In this document: positions 16,933-26,000 of the stretch, piece by piece | Layout: each line of letters starts with the position of its first letter | Numbering within the stretch: position 1 is the stretch's first letter | Assembly: GCA_049472395.1 (NCBI GenBank) | Contig: JBLIRR010000031.1 | Coordinates: 1-64,000 of the forward strand | Source: JBLIRR01 sp049472395 | GTDB lineage: Bacteria > SZUA-182 > DTGQ01 > JBLIRR01 | Reading direction: 5' to 3' | DNA length: 64,000 nucleotides | The notes under the pieces: generated by a model | The model's database searches: none | What the model was told of the DNA's origin: nothing | Seen by the model: the letters and a program-made list of their open reading frames with translations, nothing else | Translations under genes and position numbers: made by a program

Positions 16933-17928
16933 CTAGTTCCTGATCCAAAGTCGGGTTTTCAATTCTCTACGCCTATAGTGATCATTGTATAGAGAATCGG
17001 TATATGATGAGTCCTTCTTGCTTGTTCTCGCTCTCAGTGTAATAAGCAAAGAGCTACTGTCAATCATATCAACCTCCAAGAATTCAATATCTTCAACCAC
17101 GGTTTGTAAAGTTGTAGAATCATTGCCAATCTTTCTCTTTCGCATAAGGCAAGGGTGATCCTTCCTGTGGTGAGTATACGATGGATCGTTCGCTTCATTA
17201 AATACCATGAAACTAACGACGTTTATTTTCCCAACTTCCGTACCTTTATAGAACTGCGGTTTTGTATATAAGCCAAAACCCCAATCATCGGGAAAGCCCT
17301 GTTGTCCACTTGTATTAGGATCTGTATCGATATCTAATGTCGATGATCCATTTGGGTCACTCACGATTTTGGCGAATTCCAGGCGTTTTCCCTCGACCAT
17401 ACCAGTGCCAATATATATAATATCTCCTTGCTCGAAACCAGTTGTGTCAGTAACGGTTATGGTTGGATCGGTCCAAAAAACATTAGCGTCCAACTCAACA
17501 GGAAAATTAGTATACCCCTGAACAGGATAGCCGTAAATAAAGGTAATCATGTCAGGTTGATTTGCATTTATCCCGGGAGTAATAACGAGGTAACTATTCA
17601 TGGTCACTGAATAGGGTGCAGAGGGCAGAAGATCAGAGTTGGAGGGTATCCACTTTGCCAATTTTTTCAGGAAATTAGAATCCGGACCCCCAGTTTTATA
17701 TCCGGCCATCCTCAGCTCTATAGATATTCTGTCCATGGCGACCCTAATATTTTGATTCATTTCATTTGTTTTATTTTGAACATCTGATGTTTTATATTGG
17801 CTTTTAAAAAATTCGAATAGAGAGCCCATTATTATGAAGATAATTGCGAGAGCTATTAATAGCTCTATTAAGCTGAAACCTTTGGGCATCTTTCTCATAT
17901 GAACCGGAATCAGACCTCTGCTTCTCAT
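16933..17928 (-). CDS. pilW: PilW-type minor pilin
   Basis: The product is about 331 residues. It is a prepilin with a type III leader: a basic stretch ending MRKMPKG, cleavage before FSLIELLIALAII (Glu at +5), then the pilin helix. The following DVQNKTNEMNQNIRVAMDRISIELRMAGYKTGG is diagnostic for PilW. The large globular part is rich in Asp/Thr/Gly strands and is longer than the second PilW in this window (219 aa). ATG 17928 has AGAGGG upstream, so it is preferred to the longer frame overlapping pilV. Minor pilins are processed by PilD and prime pilus assembly. Confidence 0.9.
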   Translation of the reverse strand: MRSRGLIPVHMRKMPKGFSLIELLIALAIIFIIMGSLFEFFKSQYKTSDVQNKTNEMNQNIRVAMDRISIELRMAGYKTGGPDSNFLKKLAKWIPSNSDLLPSAPYSVTMNSYLVITPGINANQPDMITFIYGYPVQGYTNFPVELDANVFWTDPTITVTDTTGFEQGDIIYIGTGMVEGKRLEFAKIVSDPNGSSTLDIDTDPNTSGQQGFPDDWGFGLYTKPQFYKGTEVGKINVVSFMVFNEANDPSYTHHRKDHPCLMRKRKIGNDSTTLQTVVEDIEFLEVDMIDSSSLLITLRARTSKKDSSYTDSLYNDHYRRRELKTRLWIRN

Positions 17929-17945
17929 CTTTTTTATCCCTCTTA

Positions 17946-18368
17946 TCAGAGTATTGTTGATAAGGCGTGATAGTGCCAGTCGAAATCTTGCCAACCGACA
18001 ATAACGGTTACTGTCCTTGATCCATTGTTCGGGTAATTGAATCGTACATTATATACTCTCACGAAATCTGGTGTAGGGGAATCATTACCATAATCCGGAT
18101 TAGTAAAAAGGTCAGTATTATTATGAATATCTGTTCCTTCGTCCGCAGACGGCCAATCGGGATCAACAAGTTGAGGATCATCGGGAGGAAGTGACGATAA
18201 TTCTTCTAGTTTTTCTTGAACCATTGTAATCATCTCTGTCATTCGCCTTGCTGTATCATTTCCTCTTATAATCGTAATTTGAAGCTCGGCGATTACTAGT
18301 AAGCCAACAGATAATATTACAAGGGTAATGAGTATCTCAATAATAGTAAATCCTTTATTATTATTCAT
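17946..18368 (-). CDS. pilV: PilV-type minor pilin
   Basis: The product is 140 residues. The leader MNNNKG is cleaved before FTIIEILITLVILSVGLLVIAELQ, the characteristic PilV helix. TARRMTEMITMVQEKLEEL follows, then a short beta domain with VRFNYPNNGSRTVTVIVGW. The start at 18368 lies two bases after the FimT stop (TAA 18371-18373), with GGAGGG upstream. The gene ends in TGA followed by TAA in the next frame, one of several natural uses of TGA as stop in this window. Confidence 0.88.
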   Translation of the reverse strand: MNNNKGFTIIEILITLVILSVGLLVIAELQITIIRGNDTARRMTEMITMVQEKLEELSSLPPDDPQLVDPDWPSADEGTDIHNNTDLFTNPDYGNDSPTPDFVRVYNVRFNYPNNGSRTVTVIVGWQDFDWHYHALSTIL

Positions 18369-18370
18369 TG

Positions 18371-18901
18371 TTAATCCCAACCCTCCTCCACCCGGATGAA
18401 TCCGGTTGCCGGAGTAATGATAATTTTCTTTTTCAATCCCTCCTCTTTCGTACTTTGAAGATATATTTCCCCTTCGCTCAGTATCGTCCCGCCTCCGTAT
18501 GATCCATCAGGATAGAATTCTTTTGCAAAAGGCTCATCAGTGCTGGTCCCGCTATTATTTACGCTACTGTCTATATATGCGATATCAACGCTCTTTTTAA
18601 TTTTGCGATATCTAATATCATTATCTATTTTCCATGTTCCACTGTCCTCATCATAGTAGAGCATTGTATATGAGTCCTGGGCTGTAGTGCTCAGTGTAAA
18701 TTTTATCTTATACTGGGAATTTTCGCCTATAGCTTTAAATCTTGCTAATTGAAAATCATTGTGAAGCATTGCAATCTGGGAATTGAAGTCAAATCGAGGG
18801 AGCCACCCATTGATACTGGGAATGGCCAGGGTACTCAAGATAGCAATAACGCACACAATAATGATTATTTCTATTTGAGTGATCCCCTGTTGATAGCGCA
18901 T
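18371..18901 (-). CDS. fimT: FimT/GspH-type pseudopilin
   Basis: The product is 176 residues. The short leader MRYQQG precedes ITQIEIIIIVCVIAILSTLAIPSI; Ile replaces the usual Phe at +1 but Glu+5 is kept. NSQIAMLHNDFQLARFKAIGENSQYKIKF then matches GspH/FimT proteins, and the C-terminal domain is strand-rich. It is the first of four minor-pilin genes and is separated from the upstream PilY1 gene by about 220 bases. Confidence 0.85.
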   Translation of the reverse strand: MRYQQGITQIEIIIIVCVIAILSTLAIPSINGWLPRFDFNSQIAMLHNDFQLARFKAIGENSQYKIKFTLSTTAQDSYTMLYYDEDSGTWKIDNDIRYRKIKKSVDIAYIDSSVNNSGTSTDEPFAKEFYPDGSYGGGTILSEGEIYLQSTKEEGLKKKIIITPATGFIRVEEGWD

Positions 18902-19121
18902 AACATCCTCACTTAATAAAAATAATAATATTCTATTTTATCGGAAATATCCTAGATATTCTTCGGAATTTTTTTCTTCACTTTTAAATTCCTCATTAAA
19001 ATAATCATTTTATGTGTGAATAGGATCCTTTATACGGACAGCAGCAGTAATATGAGCGATGACATCACTCCCCCTGATCCCGGGGATGAGGTCACGAGCA
19101 CACTGGCAGAGCAAAGCTTGA
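18902..19121. other. spacer between pilY1 and fimT with a GC-rich hairpin
   Basis: No gene is called. On the minus strand a GC-rich segment at about 19055-19100 can fold, with TCCCC pairing to GGGGA and flanking GTGAC/GTCA-type pairing. A short frame across it shares no family features. It could modulate expression between the long upstream genes and the pilins. Confidence 0.35.
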
Positions 19122-22100
19122 CTAATAGAGTAACTCCTTCCAATATATCCTCCTGACATTACCCGATGCAATAAGGCTAACTTGCTCAGGGATTGCCTTA
19201 AGTGCACTTTCCGCGCCCCCCAATCCCGAGGTGCCTATATTTACGGAAGTTGAGCCTGCGACACTTATTCCCGTTACCTGGCCGATCCCCGCCTCAATCG
19301 TGATGATATGCTCGAAGCTGTTAAACTCACCACATTCTCCTATTGTCCCCAGCCTATAGACGACAACATAACTGGTGCCGTATTTGCACTGGGCCTCATT
19401 CGGGGGCACATAGATCAAAAAGGCGGCTTCATAGCAATAAGTTTTTGTATTTTCAATGATGAGCGGGGAAGTGGATATGTAGGAGTTTTCCGGAAAATTC
19501 CCAAGGGTCTCGTTTATAGGGATTTCAGTAACAGGTATGAGCTTAGAGTCAACATTGTTGTCTGGATCAAGTTGAAGAATATGTATCTTGGTGAGAAAGG
19601 GGGAGTTGGGGTCCGTCAGCTCCGGCTCATTGGAGGAGCCTGAGACTGCCACAAGCCAGGTACAGCCTTGATCGATACTGCCCACCTTTGTCACTGCCGG
19701 AGAGTAATAGAAGGGTTGGTTGGAGCCGGCATCATAGAGAGGGTTATTACCTATTTCCAACTCTTCCCCGGTTACGTCCAAATACCATATCCTTCCTCCC
19801 GTATCTGCTATATAGACACCCTGCGTCATGCCATCTTTTACATAAGAGGCAACATCTGCTATCAGGCCATACTCAACAAGAGGCGATGCGGGGGGGCTAA
19901 ACTCTTCGCTAAATATAAGAGCGCCGTTTTCAACACCGCTATCGAATTTTATGGTCATGAATGTTCTTCCCTCCTCATCTGACGTATCTGGATCATCATA
20001 GCCCGATCCCACAAAGAGCACGGATTTTTTTACACCTGAAAGCATAATTCTCCCGAAGCAGGGGGTAGACCATGAACTTCCGATTATCCCGTCATAGGTT
20101 GATGCCAGATTCGCATTAGAGGTATGCCAGAGCATGCTGAATGGTTGATTGGGATCATACCCCGGATCCCCAGAAGAGGGATGGGTAATATCGAGGGCAA
20201 AATAATTATTTCCTCCCGATCCTTCGCCACACACCAGTACGGTTTTCCACGTACTCCCTATCAGCACATCATGGACCTTGGGTGAGGCAGACACGCCGTA
20301 TATATGGTTATGGGGTGATCGGTCCTGTCCTCCATAAGAGTAAAGTAATTCGATTGTGGGAAGCAAATCCGGAGGCACATAGGCGAAAAGCTCATAACCC
20401 GTTTCAAGATCGAAGCAGTGGAGCATGCAGTCATTTGACCCGGTATATACGACCGGCTTTCTATTCCTATAGAGGTCTTCAAAGAATTGGCGGGCCGCCC
20501 CGATGTTGGGGTCTTCCTCCTCGTAGGGGGGGCCGACGACCAGGGGGGTGCAATTTGTGATATCACCGAGCCGCCAGAATCTGTTCTCACCAGCAATAAA
20601 TCTTATGATGGTGCCCGCCTCCGTGGGGCTTGAACCGAGTCCGACGTTGAAAAGGGCTGTTGAGTTGACAGCTCCCGAAGAGGTGATAAAGGGAACAAGG
20701 TCCCCTGTTGCATCAGAGGTATAGATCTTTCGTGCATTCCACGCAACATGGTTTGAGTCGAGAAGCTCACCTGCGTCCCACATTGTGGATTCACTCTCAA
20801 AATTATACGCCCTCAGGTGACCGTACCATTTGGGAAATTCTGCAAGTGCAATGAGCCCGATATTGTTTGTTACAAAGGGCAGAGCTGAGTTGGTAGCAAT
20901 GGAAGGAGAGGAGGTGGTATATGTACCCGCTGCCACCTGAAGTATAATCTCCTCCAATGCATCGATAAGCTCTTCTCTGTTTGCACTATAATAGGCATAG
21001 TCACCACTATCCCGCTGTGGTGATCCCCCTGCCATGGCAATAGCATTGAGGGTTTCCGACCCTGCCGTATTTGAGCCGAATCCCACCATATACACAACGA
21101 CATTGCAATCCTGATATAGGTCTTGGGCCGCATATATCGCCTTTGTTTTTTCAGTGTAAGGTGTTGGCTCTCCATCGGTGACGAAGACAATAAAGTTTTT
21201 CCGGCATGAGATGGGATCGTAGGGGAGCACCTCATTTGTAAAATAGCTATAGGCATCATCATAGAAATCAGCATCGGGATTTGAATTTCTAAGGGTGGAA
21301 CCTGTGGGTGTGGCGCCTATTGCTATCAGGCCTCCCTCATCCTGGGGCGCCATGTGCCGCATAACCTCATCGGCTTTTTTATATCGCTCTGATTCATCAT
21401 CGGAGAAATTAAATGAGGTGACAAGGGCACCCCCCCTGTCAGAATCATTGGTAGTGAGTATCCCGACAATCGTATTTTTATCCTCCCAGGTTCTATACTG
21501 CCGGGGATCATATTTGAAATCTATGCCATCATGCCCTCCGAAATATTGAAAGCAATCACCTTGCTCCACAGGCCGGCTCGCTCTTTGATCCTCATCCTCG
21601 GTGCCATCTGCCTCGAAGCTTTTTCCATGGTATTCCTTAAAATAGTAAACCGGATCATCTTCCGCCAAGAGCATCAGGCAATCAATATATTTCGGGTATG
21701 CCTGGGGATCATTGGCGGGTGAGAGCTTGATTGTATTTGTGCCTTTAATGAGTGATACATAGGCTGTGATGTATGCTTTCCATACCCGGTTCCCTCCTGT
21801 CGGACGAAGGCCATACGTGCCCACTGACACATCATTAACCTTAAGGGCCATGTGCATCCCTGTACCGGAGGCATGGCGAAAGGCGAGGGCATAGGTCCCC
21901 TTAGCCTCGACAGTGACCGTCCATTTAATATAATTGCTTGTTGAGCTATTGCGATAGTACACATATCCTGTGCCGGAATATCCGTCAATACGGCTTTGGG
22001 TATAGGCCCTGTAAAGCGAGGCATCCTCTGCTTCATACTTGCCGATGTATGTTCCGGAGCTGACGATGAGTTTGTCAAGATTGATCCCGTTACAATTCGC

Positions 22101-22940
22101 ATTATCAGTACAGAGTATGACGCTGTTAGTGCCGGCATTTAAGGGCACGCTTATGCTGAGCATTGACCATGGTGACAAAATACCCTCATCACGGCGGCCT
22201 CTCTTTGATCCCTCTCCCCGTGCCCGCGACATACCCGATGAGATCTCGGTTGGACAAAACTCCATGGAAGCGGCTTCAATCGCCTCATTTACAATGAGCC
22301 GAAGGCTCCGGCAGTCCGTTGCATCGGTGCCGAGCAGATGATAGCGAAAGTTGAGGTTATAATCGCCCGTAGAGTCAGCCCTCACTGTCCAGGTAACTTC
22401 ATCATAATTGTCGGTAATATAGTGGACATAGCCCTCTCCGGAATACCCGCCCTTTGTTTTCTGGATAGATGCGTCCCCTGTGAGGGATGCATCCTCTGCC
22501 TCATACTCAACAAAGGTCATTCCCAGGGCACCGGAGTCATTCTTTTTAAAATAGGGGAAATACCCCTTATCGACGCCGTTAAATTTAAAGTGGGTCTGCT
22601 TGAAGGTCATAAGGCCGAAGTTGGCAAAATCACGCGATCCGTTGACGATATCAGAGATGGTTTCTTTGGCAATATACATGCGGCTGTCCTCATGGGCCGC
22701 ATAGACCCTTCCTTGCGAGTCAGGGGTTGTAAGGTACCTGCCGTAAATATCCCACTGCATACTTCCTGATGTGTCGAGAATGAAGAGGACATTCGGCTTG
22801 GTCACCCTGGCGGTGAGAGAGGATATGGGATCTATCTTGGCATGGGCTAAGGGTATGAAAGAGGAATATATGTATATAAAAAAGGTATAGATCAGAACAA
22901 AACTTACTACACTATAGTTGCCTGATTTTTTCCGGTTCAT
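19122..22940 (-). CDS. pilY1: PilY1-type pilus adhesin with two CBM6/35-like modules inside its VWA domain
   Basis: The product is 1272 residues with a signal peptide (VSFVLIYTFFIYIYSSF..., cleavage near LAHA). The von Willebrand A domain starts PNVLFILDTSGSM (MIDAS DxSxS near 56-60). At about residue 142 it is interrupted by two modules, each beginning YEAEDASL and containing GYSGxGYVxY (about 142-285 and 298-425), the pattern of CBM6/CBM35 carbohydrate-binding domains. The VWA then resumes (NFIVFVTDGEPTPYTEKT). The C-terminal half is the PilY1 propeller: KPVVYTGSNDCMLHCFDLETG, VLVCGEGSGGNNYFALDIT, and a terminal IYWKELLY. PilY1 acts at the pilus tip in adhesion and mechanosensing. The ATG at 22940 (AAGGAG upstream) gives a normal signal peptide; a GTG at 23003 also has a good ribosome site. 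Confidence 0.9.
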   Translation of the reverse strand: MNRKKSGNYSVVSFVLIYTFFIYIYSSFIPLAHAKIDPISSLTARVTKPNVLFILDTSGSMQWDIYGRYLTTPDSQGRVYAAHEDSRMYIAKETISDIVNGSRDFANFGLMTFKQTHFKFNGVDKGYFPYFKKNDSGALGMTFVEYEAEDASLTGDASIQKTKGGYSGEGYVHYITDNYDEVTWTVRADSTGDYNLNFRYHLLGTDATDCRSLRLIVNEAIEAASMEFCPTEISSGMSRARGEGSKRGRRDEGILSPWSMLSISVPLNAGTNSVILCTDNANCNGINLDKLIVSSGTYIGKYEAEDASLYRAYTQSRIDGYSGTGYVYYRNSSTSNYIKWTVTVEAKGTYALAFRHASGTGMHMALKVNDVSVGTYGLRPTGGNRVWKAYITAYVSLIKGTNTIKLSPANDPQAYPKYIDCLMLLAEDDPVYYFKEYHGKSFEADGTEDEDQRASRPVEQGDCFQYFGGHDGIDFKYDPRQYRTWEDKNTIVGILTTNDSDRGGALVTSFNFSDDESERYKKADEVMRHMAPQDEGGLIAIGATPTGSTLRNSNPDADFYDDAYSYFTNEVLPYDPISCRKNFIVFVTDGEPTPYTEKTKAIYAAQDLYQDCNVVVYMVGFGSNTAGSETLNAIAMAGGSPQRDSGDYAYYSANREELIDALEEIILQVAAGTYTTSSPSIATNSALPFVTNNIGLIALAEFPKWYGHLRAYNFESESTMWDAGELLDSNHVAWNARKIYTSDATGDLVPFITSSGAVNSTALFNVGLGSSPTEAGTIIRFIAGENRFWRLGDITNCTPLVVGPPYEEEDPNIGAARQFFEDLYRNRKPVVYTGSNDCMLHCFDLETGYELFAYVPPDLLPTIELLYSYGGQDRSPHNHIYGVSASPKVHDVLIGSTWKTVLVCGEGSGGNNYFALDITHPSSGDPGYDPNQPFSMLWHTSNANLASTYDGIIGSSWSTPCFGRIMLSGVKKSVLFVGSGYDDPDTSDEEGRTFMTIKFDSGVENGALIFSEEFSPPASPLVEYGLIADVASYVKDGMTQGVYIADTGGRIWYLDVTGEELEIGNNPLYDAGSNQPFYYSPAVTKVGSIDQGCTWLVAVSGSSNEPELTDPNSPFLTKIHILQLDPDNNVDSKLIPVTEIPINETLGNFPENSYISTSPLIIENTKTYCYEAAFLIYVPPNEAQCKYGTSYVVVYRLGTIGECGEFNSFEHIITIEAGIGQVTGISVAGSTSVNIGTSGLGGAESALKAIPEQVSLIASGNVRRIYWKELLY

Positions 22941-22956
22941 CGGAAAATCTCCTTCT

Positions 22957-22991
22957 ATTAGTGAACATTCATTTATTAGTGAACATTCATT
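22957..22991. repeat. tandem 18-bp duplication upstream of pilY1
   Basis: ATTAGTGAACATTCATTT (22957-22974) is followed at once by ATTAGTGAACATTCATT (22975-22991). It lies in the spacer between the giant gene and pilY1. If translation began at GTG 23003, the repeat would encode two copies of NECSLI in frame. Confidence 0.7.
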
Positions 22992-23028
22992 ATAAGGTTG
23001 CACTACATAACTCCTTTCATTTTTACCC

Positions 23029-26000
23029 TTATTTGCCGAGTGTCATAATAAAACAGCTGTCATCCGATGAGCCGGATAACTCTCCCTCATTGTCCACTCT
23101 CGTTCCGATTCCGTAAGTCGGCAACAGGCCTGTTATTCCGCTCACTATCTGTGAACGGACACTTTCATCTCCGGAGTTGTCAACAGAAGTAACCACATAG
23201 TAATATAGTGTCATGCTCATACCGGAGCTATCTTCATAGGAGGTTTCGGTAATAAGCTCGCTGTTTATTTTGGCGAAGCTTCCTGAAGGTGTGGTGCTCC
23301 GGTAGAGATTATACCCAGCCACAGGCTCCCCTTCACAGTCGCGCGCCTCTTGCCAGCTTATTGTCACGCCCCCTTCGGTGCCCACACATCCAAGCGATGA
23401 AATACCCTCCGGTTTTGTCGGCAGGGGAACCTTCAGGCCCATGGCCGGGTCCCCAAAAAGAAGGAATGACTCGCTCACATCCTGTAAACCGCCCCAGTTG
23501 GCAAGAAGGATCTGTTTGGCCCTGTTGATTGCCGGGCCGAGGAGCCTGATATCCTCGGTAAAGATGCTCTCAAAAAGGGCCCTATTTAATATGGCCTGGG
23601 CTTGCGGTGGGGTCATCCCCGTTGACATGAGAGCAGCCACTGCTCCCTTGCCCTCTGCGCGCAGGAGCGCCTCGGCAAGGGAGGGGAAATTTTCCGATTC
23701 CGGATAGGTAAAATAGCCGGTAAGGCAGGTCATGCTCACGAAGAACCCTAACCTCTGCTCATTGGTGAGGCTTACAATATCATCGGCTTCAAAGAGAATC
23801 TCCTGACCCCATATCTGCGTTGAGCCATGACCGCTAAAATTGATAATGAGGGAGCCCTCATTAATCTTCTCTTTAATCGCATTCTGAAGGAGCTCTACGA
23901 TGATATACTCATCAAGATACCCCTTAAAGGGATACATGTCAAAGGGAACAAGGTCGGCGGCATCATCGGCAATAATCCTGAAGTATGCCTCATACTCATC
24001 GTTCTGTCCATCGGCAACGAGGAGGACATTCTTTTCCCACCCTTTTGTATTTGCTGCACCCTCATAGGCGAGGATTTTATTCACCATCACCTCGGCCTGC
24101 GCCGCACTGGCGGCAGGAAGCCTTCCGATATACATGTCGGGAAGGGCATCATGGCCCTGCACGGTCACAAACCATTCATCCGATGGGTTTTCACCCATCA
24201 GGTCGTTCATGTGCAGGTAGGAGGGCAGGTAGGGATATGCTTCGGCAAGATTCAGATTATCTTTTGTATCAAAGGTACTGTCACCCAAAAGGAGCACATG
24301 GCGTGGCGCCGGCCGGGTCCAGTTATAGTATGCGTAGGTGAGAAAATCCCTCACAGCCTGTGGCGTTGCAAATCCATAGCCAAATTCATTGAAGATATGC
24401 TCAATATCCACCACAACTGTGCGAAGTCCCTGACTCTGGCGCAGGCTGCAAAGAGCGGTGAGCCATGCAGCAGGCTCTCCCTCACTATCCCAGCCAATCT
24501 GGCGGTGAGTAATGATTATATAATCAGCTCCCCCCTCCATCTGCCTGAGGTTTCCGACCTGGCCTTGACTTATCTCCAGAGGGCTTTTTACCGCGCTTTG
24601 GGAAAGGAGACAATACCTCTTCTGCCCGCTTTCTCCATCATCGTAGCGCGGCTCAAAGCAGTATGTATAGGGCCCAACCCCTGCACTTTTCATATCACCA
24701 AGGCACACGGGCGCATAGGGTGATGTTATATCAAAACCCATAATCAGATCGTCGCTGAATCCTGAAATCTCATAGCGATATCCTGCCTGGTGGGAGAAGG
24801 AAAGCTCATTGCCGATAGCATTGAAGCTCCGGGGATAGACTGCCTCAATCCGGTCAAGGGCAATGCTGTCCTCGCCACTTGCGCAGAGTATGCTCACCTC
24901 ATTTTCGCCCTCACTGAGGGAGACATTCTCCATACTCGCCTCATAAAAGGCGATGCCGTTCCAGGTAAAGGATACGCCGGCAGCGCCGTTTACGGAGACC
25001 ATCACCTCATGGTCGGTATCATAGAGACCGAGCATGGAAATTGCGAGGTTCCCCTGACCCGCCACACCAGTGGTAATAAACCGAAAGGCCACGGGGTTGC
25101 CACCACCATCTATCCCATTACCCAGAATGGAATCAGTGAAGAACCATCTGTCGCGGGCATCATCACCGGGAGCTGCGAGCATATAGCGCTCATCCTCCTC
25201 ATAGAGGAGTTTGGCGCTGTAGGTGAGGGCCTGCTCGCCACTTCCGGGGCATGCCTTCAAATGATCCATCCTCACTGGCTCTCCCTCGCCCCCGTCGAGC
25301 AGGAGCCAATAGACATTGTGAGAGGTATATTTTGCATGCACATCCATGATCGGCATGCCATAAAAATCTATGTAATCCGTGTCATCAAAGAAATTGTCGT
25401 TATTCTCATCATACACAGAAAGCGCCACCTCCCTGCCACAATGATAGAGCCTGACTTTGTCGAGCTCTGTCTGGCTCACCTCTATGCCGAGTGATATGAG
25501 GGCATCTTTTGTGATGCGGTAGATCCCCTCGGCAGGAAGGATTACTTTGTATGCACTCCCCCATGAGAGGTAAGAAGTCCCCAGGGTGCGTGCACGAGGT
25601 GATGAAACCTCAGAGGCCCTATCCTCATAGGTGAGCCTTACCCTGATGCGTGCATAGTGCCTCAGCTCTCCCCTCACCGGGTTAAAGGTAAGGGGTGAGA
25701 AGATCAGGTGAAGCTTTTTCGCATCCCGAAAGGTGTATACATTACCCAGTTGCGCCACCTCCTGCGGGGAGAAGATATCGCGGGCATACGCAGCAGCATC
25801 CAAAGCAAAGAGTTCCTCAACCCTGTCAACTCCCCCCTCACTGCTCACCACCTTCTCCGGCAGCGGATATACCATGTACCCCGTATGCGTCGTGCTCGCC
25901 GTATCCTCAATGCGTAAACGGGCGGATTTGCCCTCCGGAAGATCAAGGAGGATGCCTTTCAGCGGCAGCTCGGGATGACCTGTCTGGTGGCTATACCCGT

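Noticed and set aside
19010..19207. Reverse 65-aa frame spanning the end of pilY1
   Set aside because: Half of it is the pilY1 C terminus in another frame; no ribosome site or recognised domain.
23827..25494. Long forward frames (298 and 234 aa) opposite the giant gene
   Set aside because: They are antisense to the well-conserved C25 peptidase region and contain no recognisable domain.
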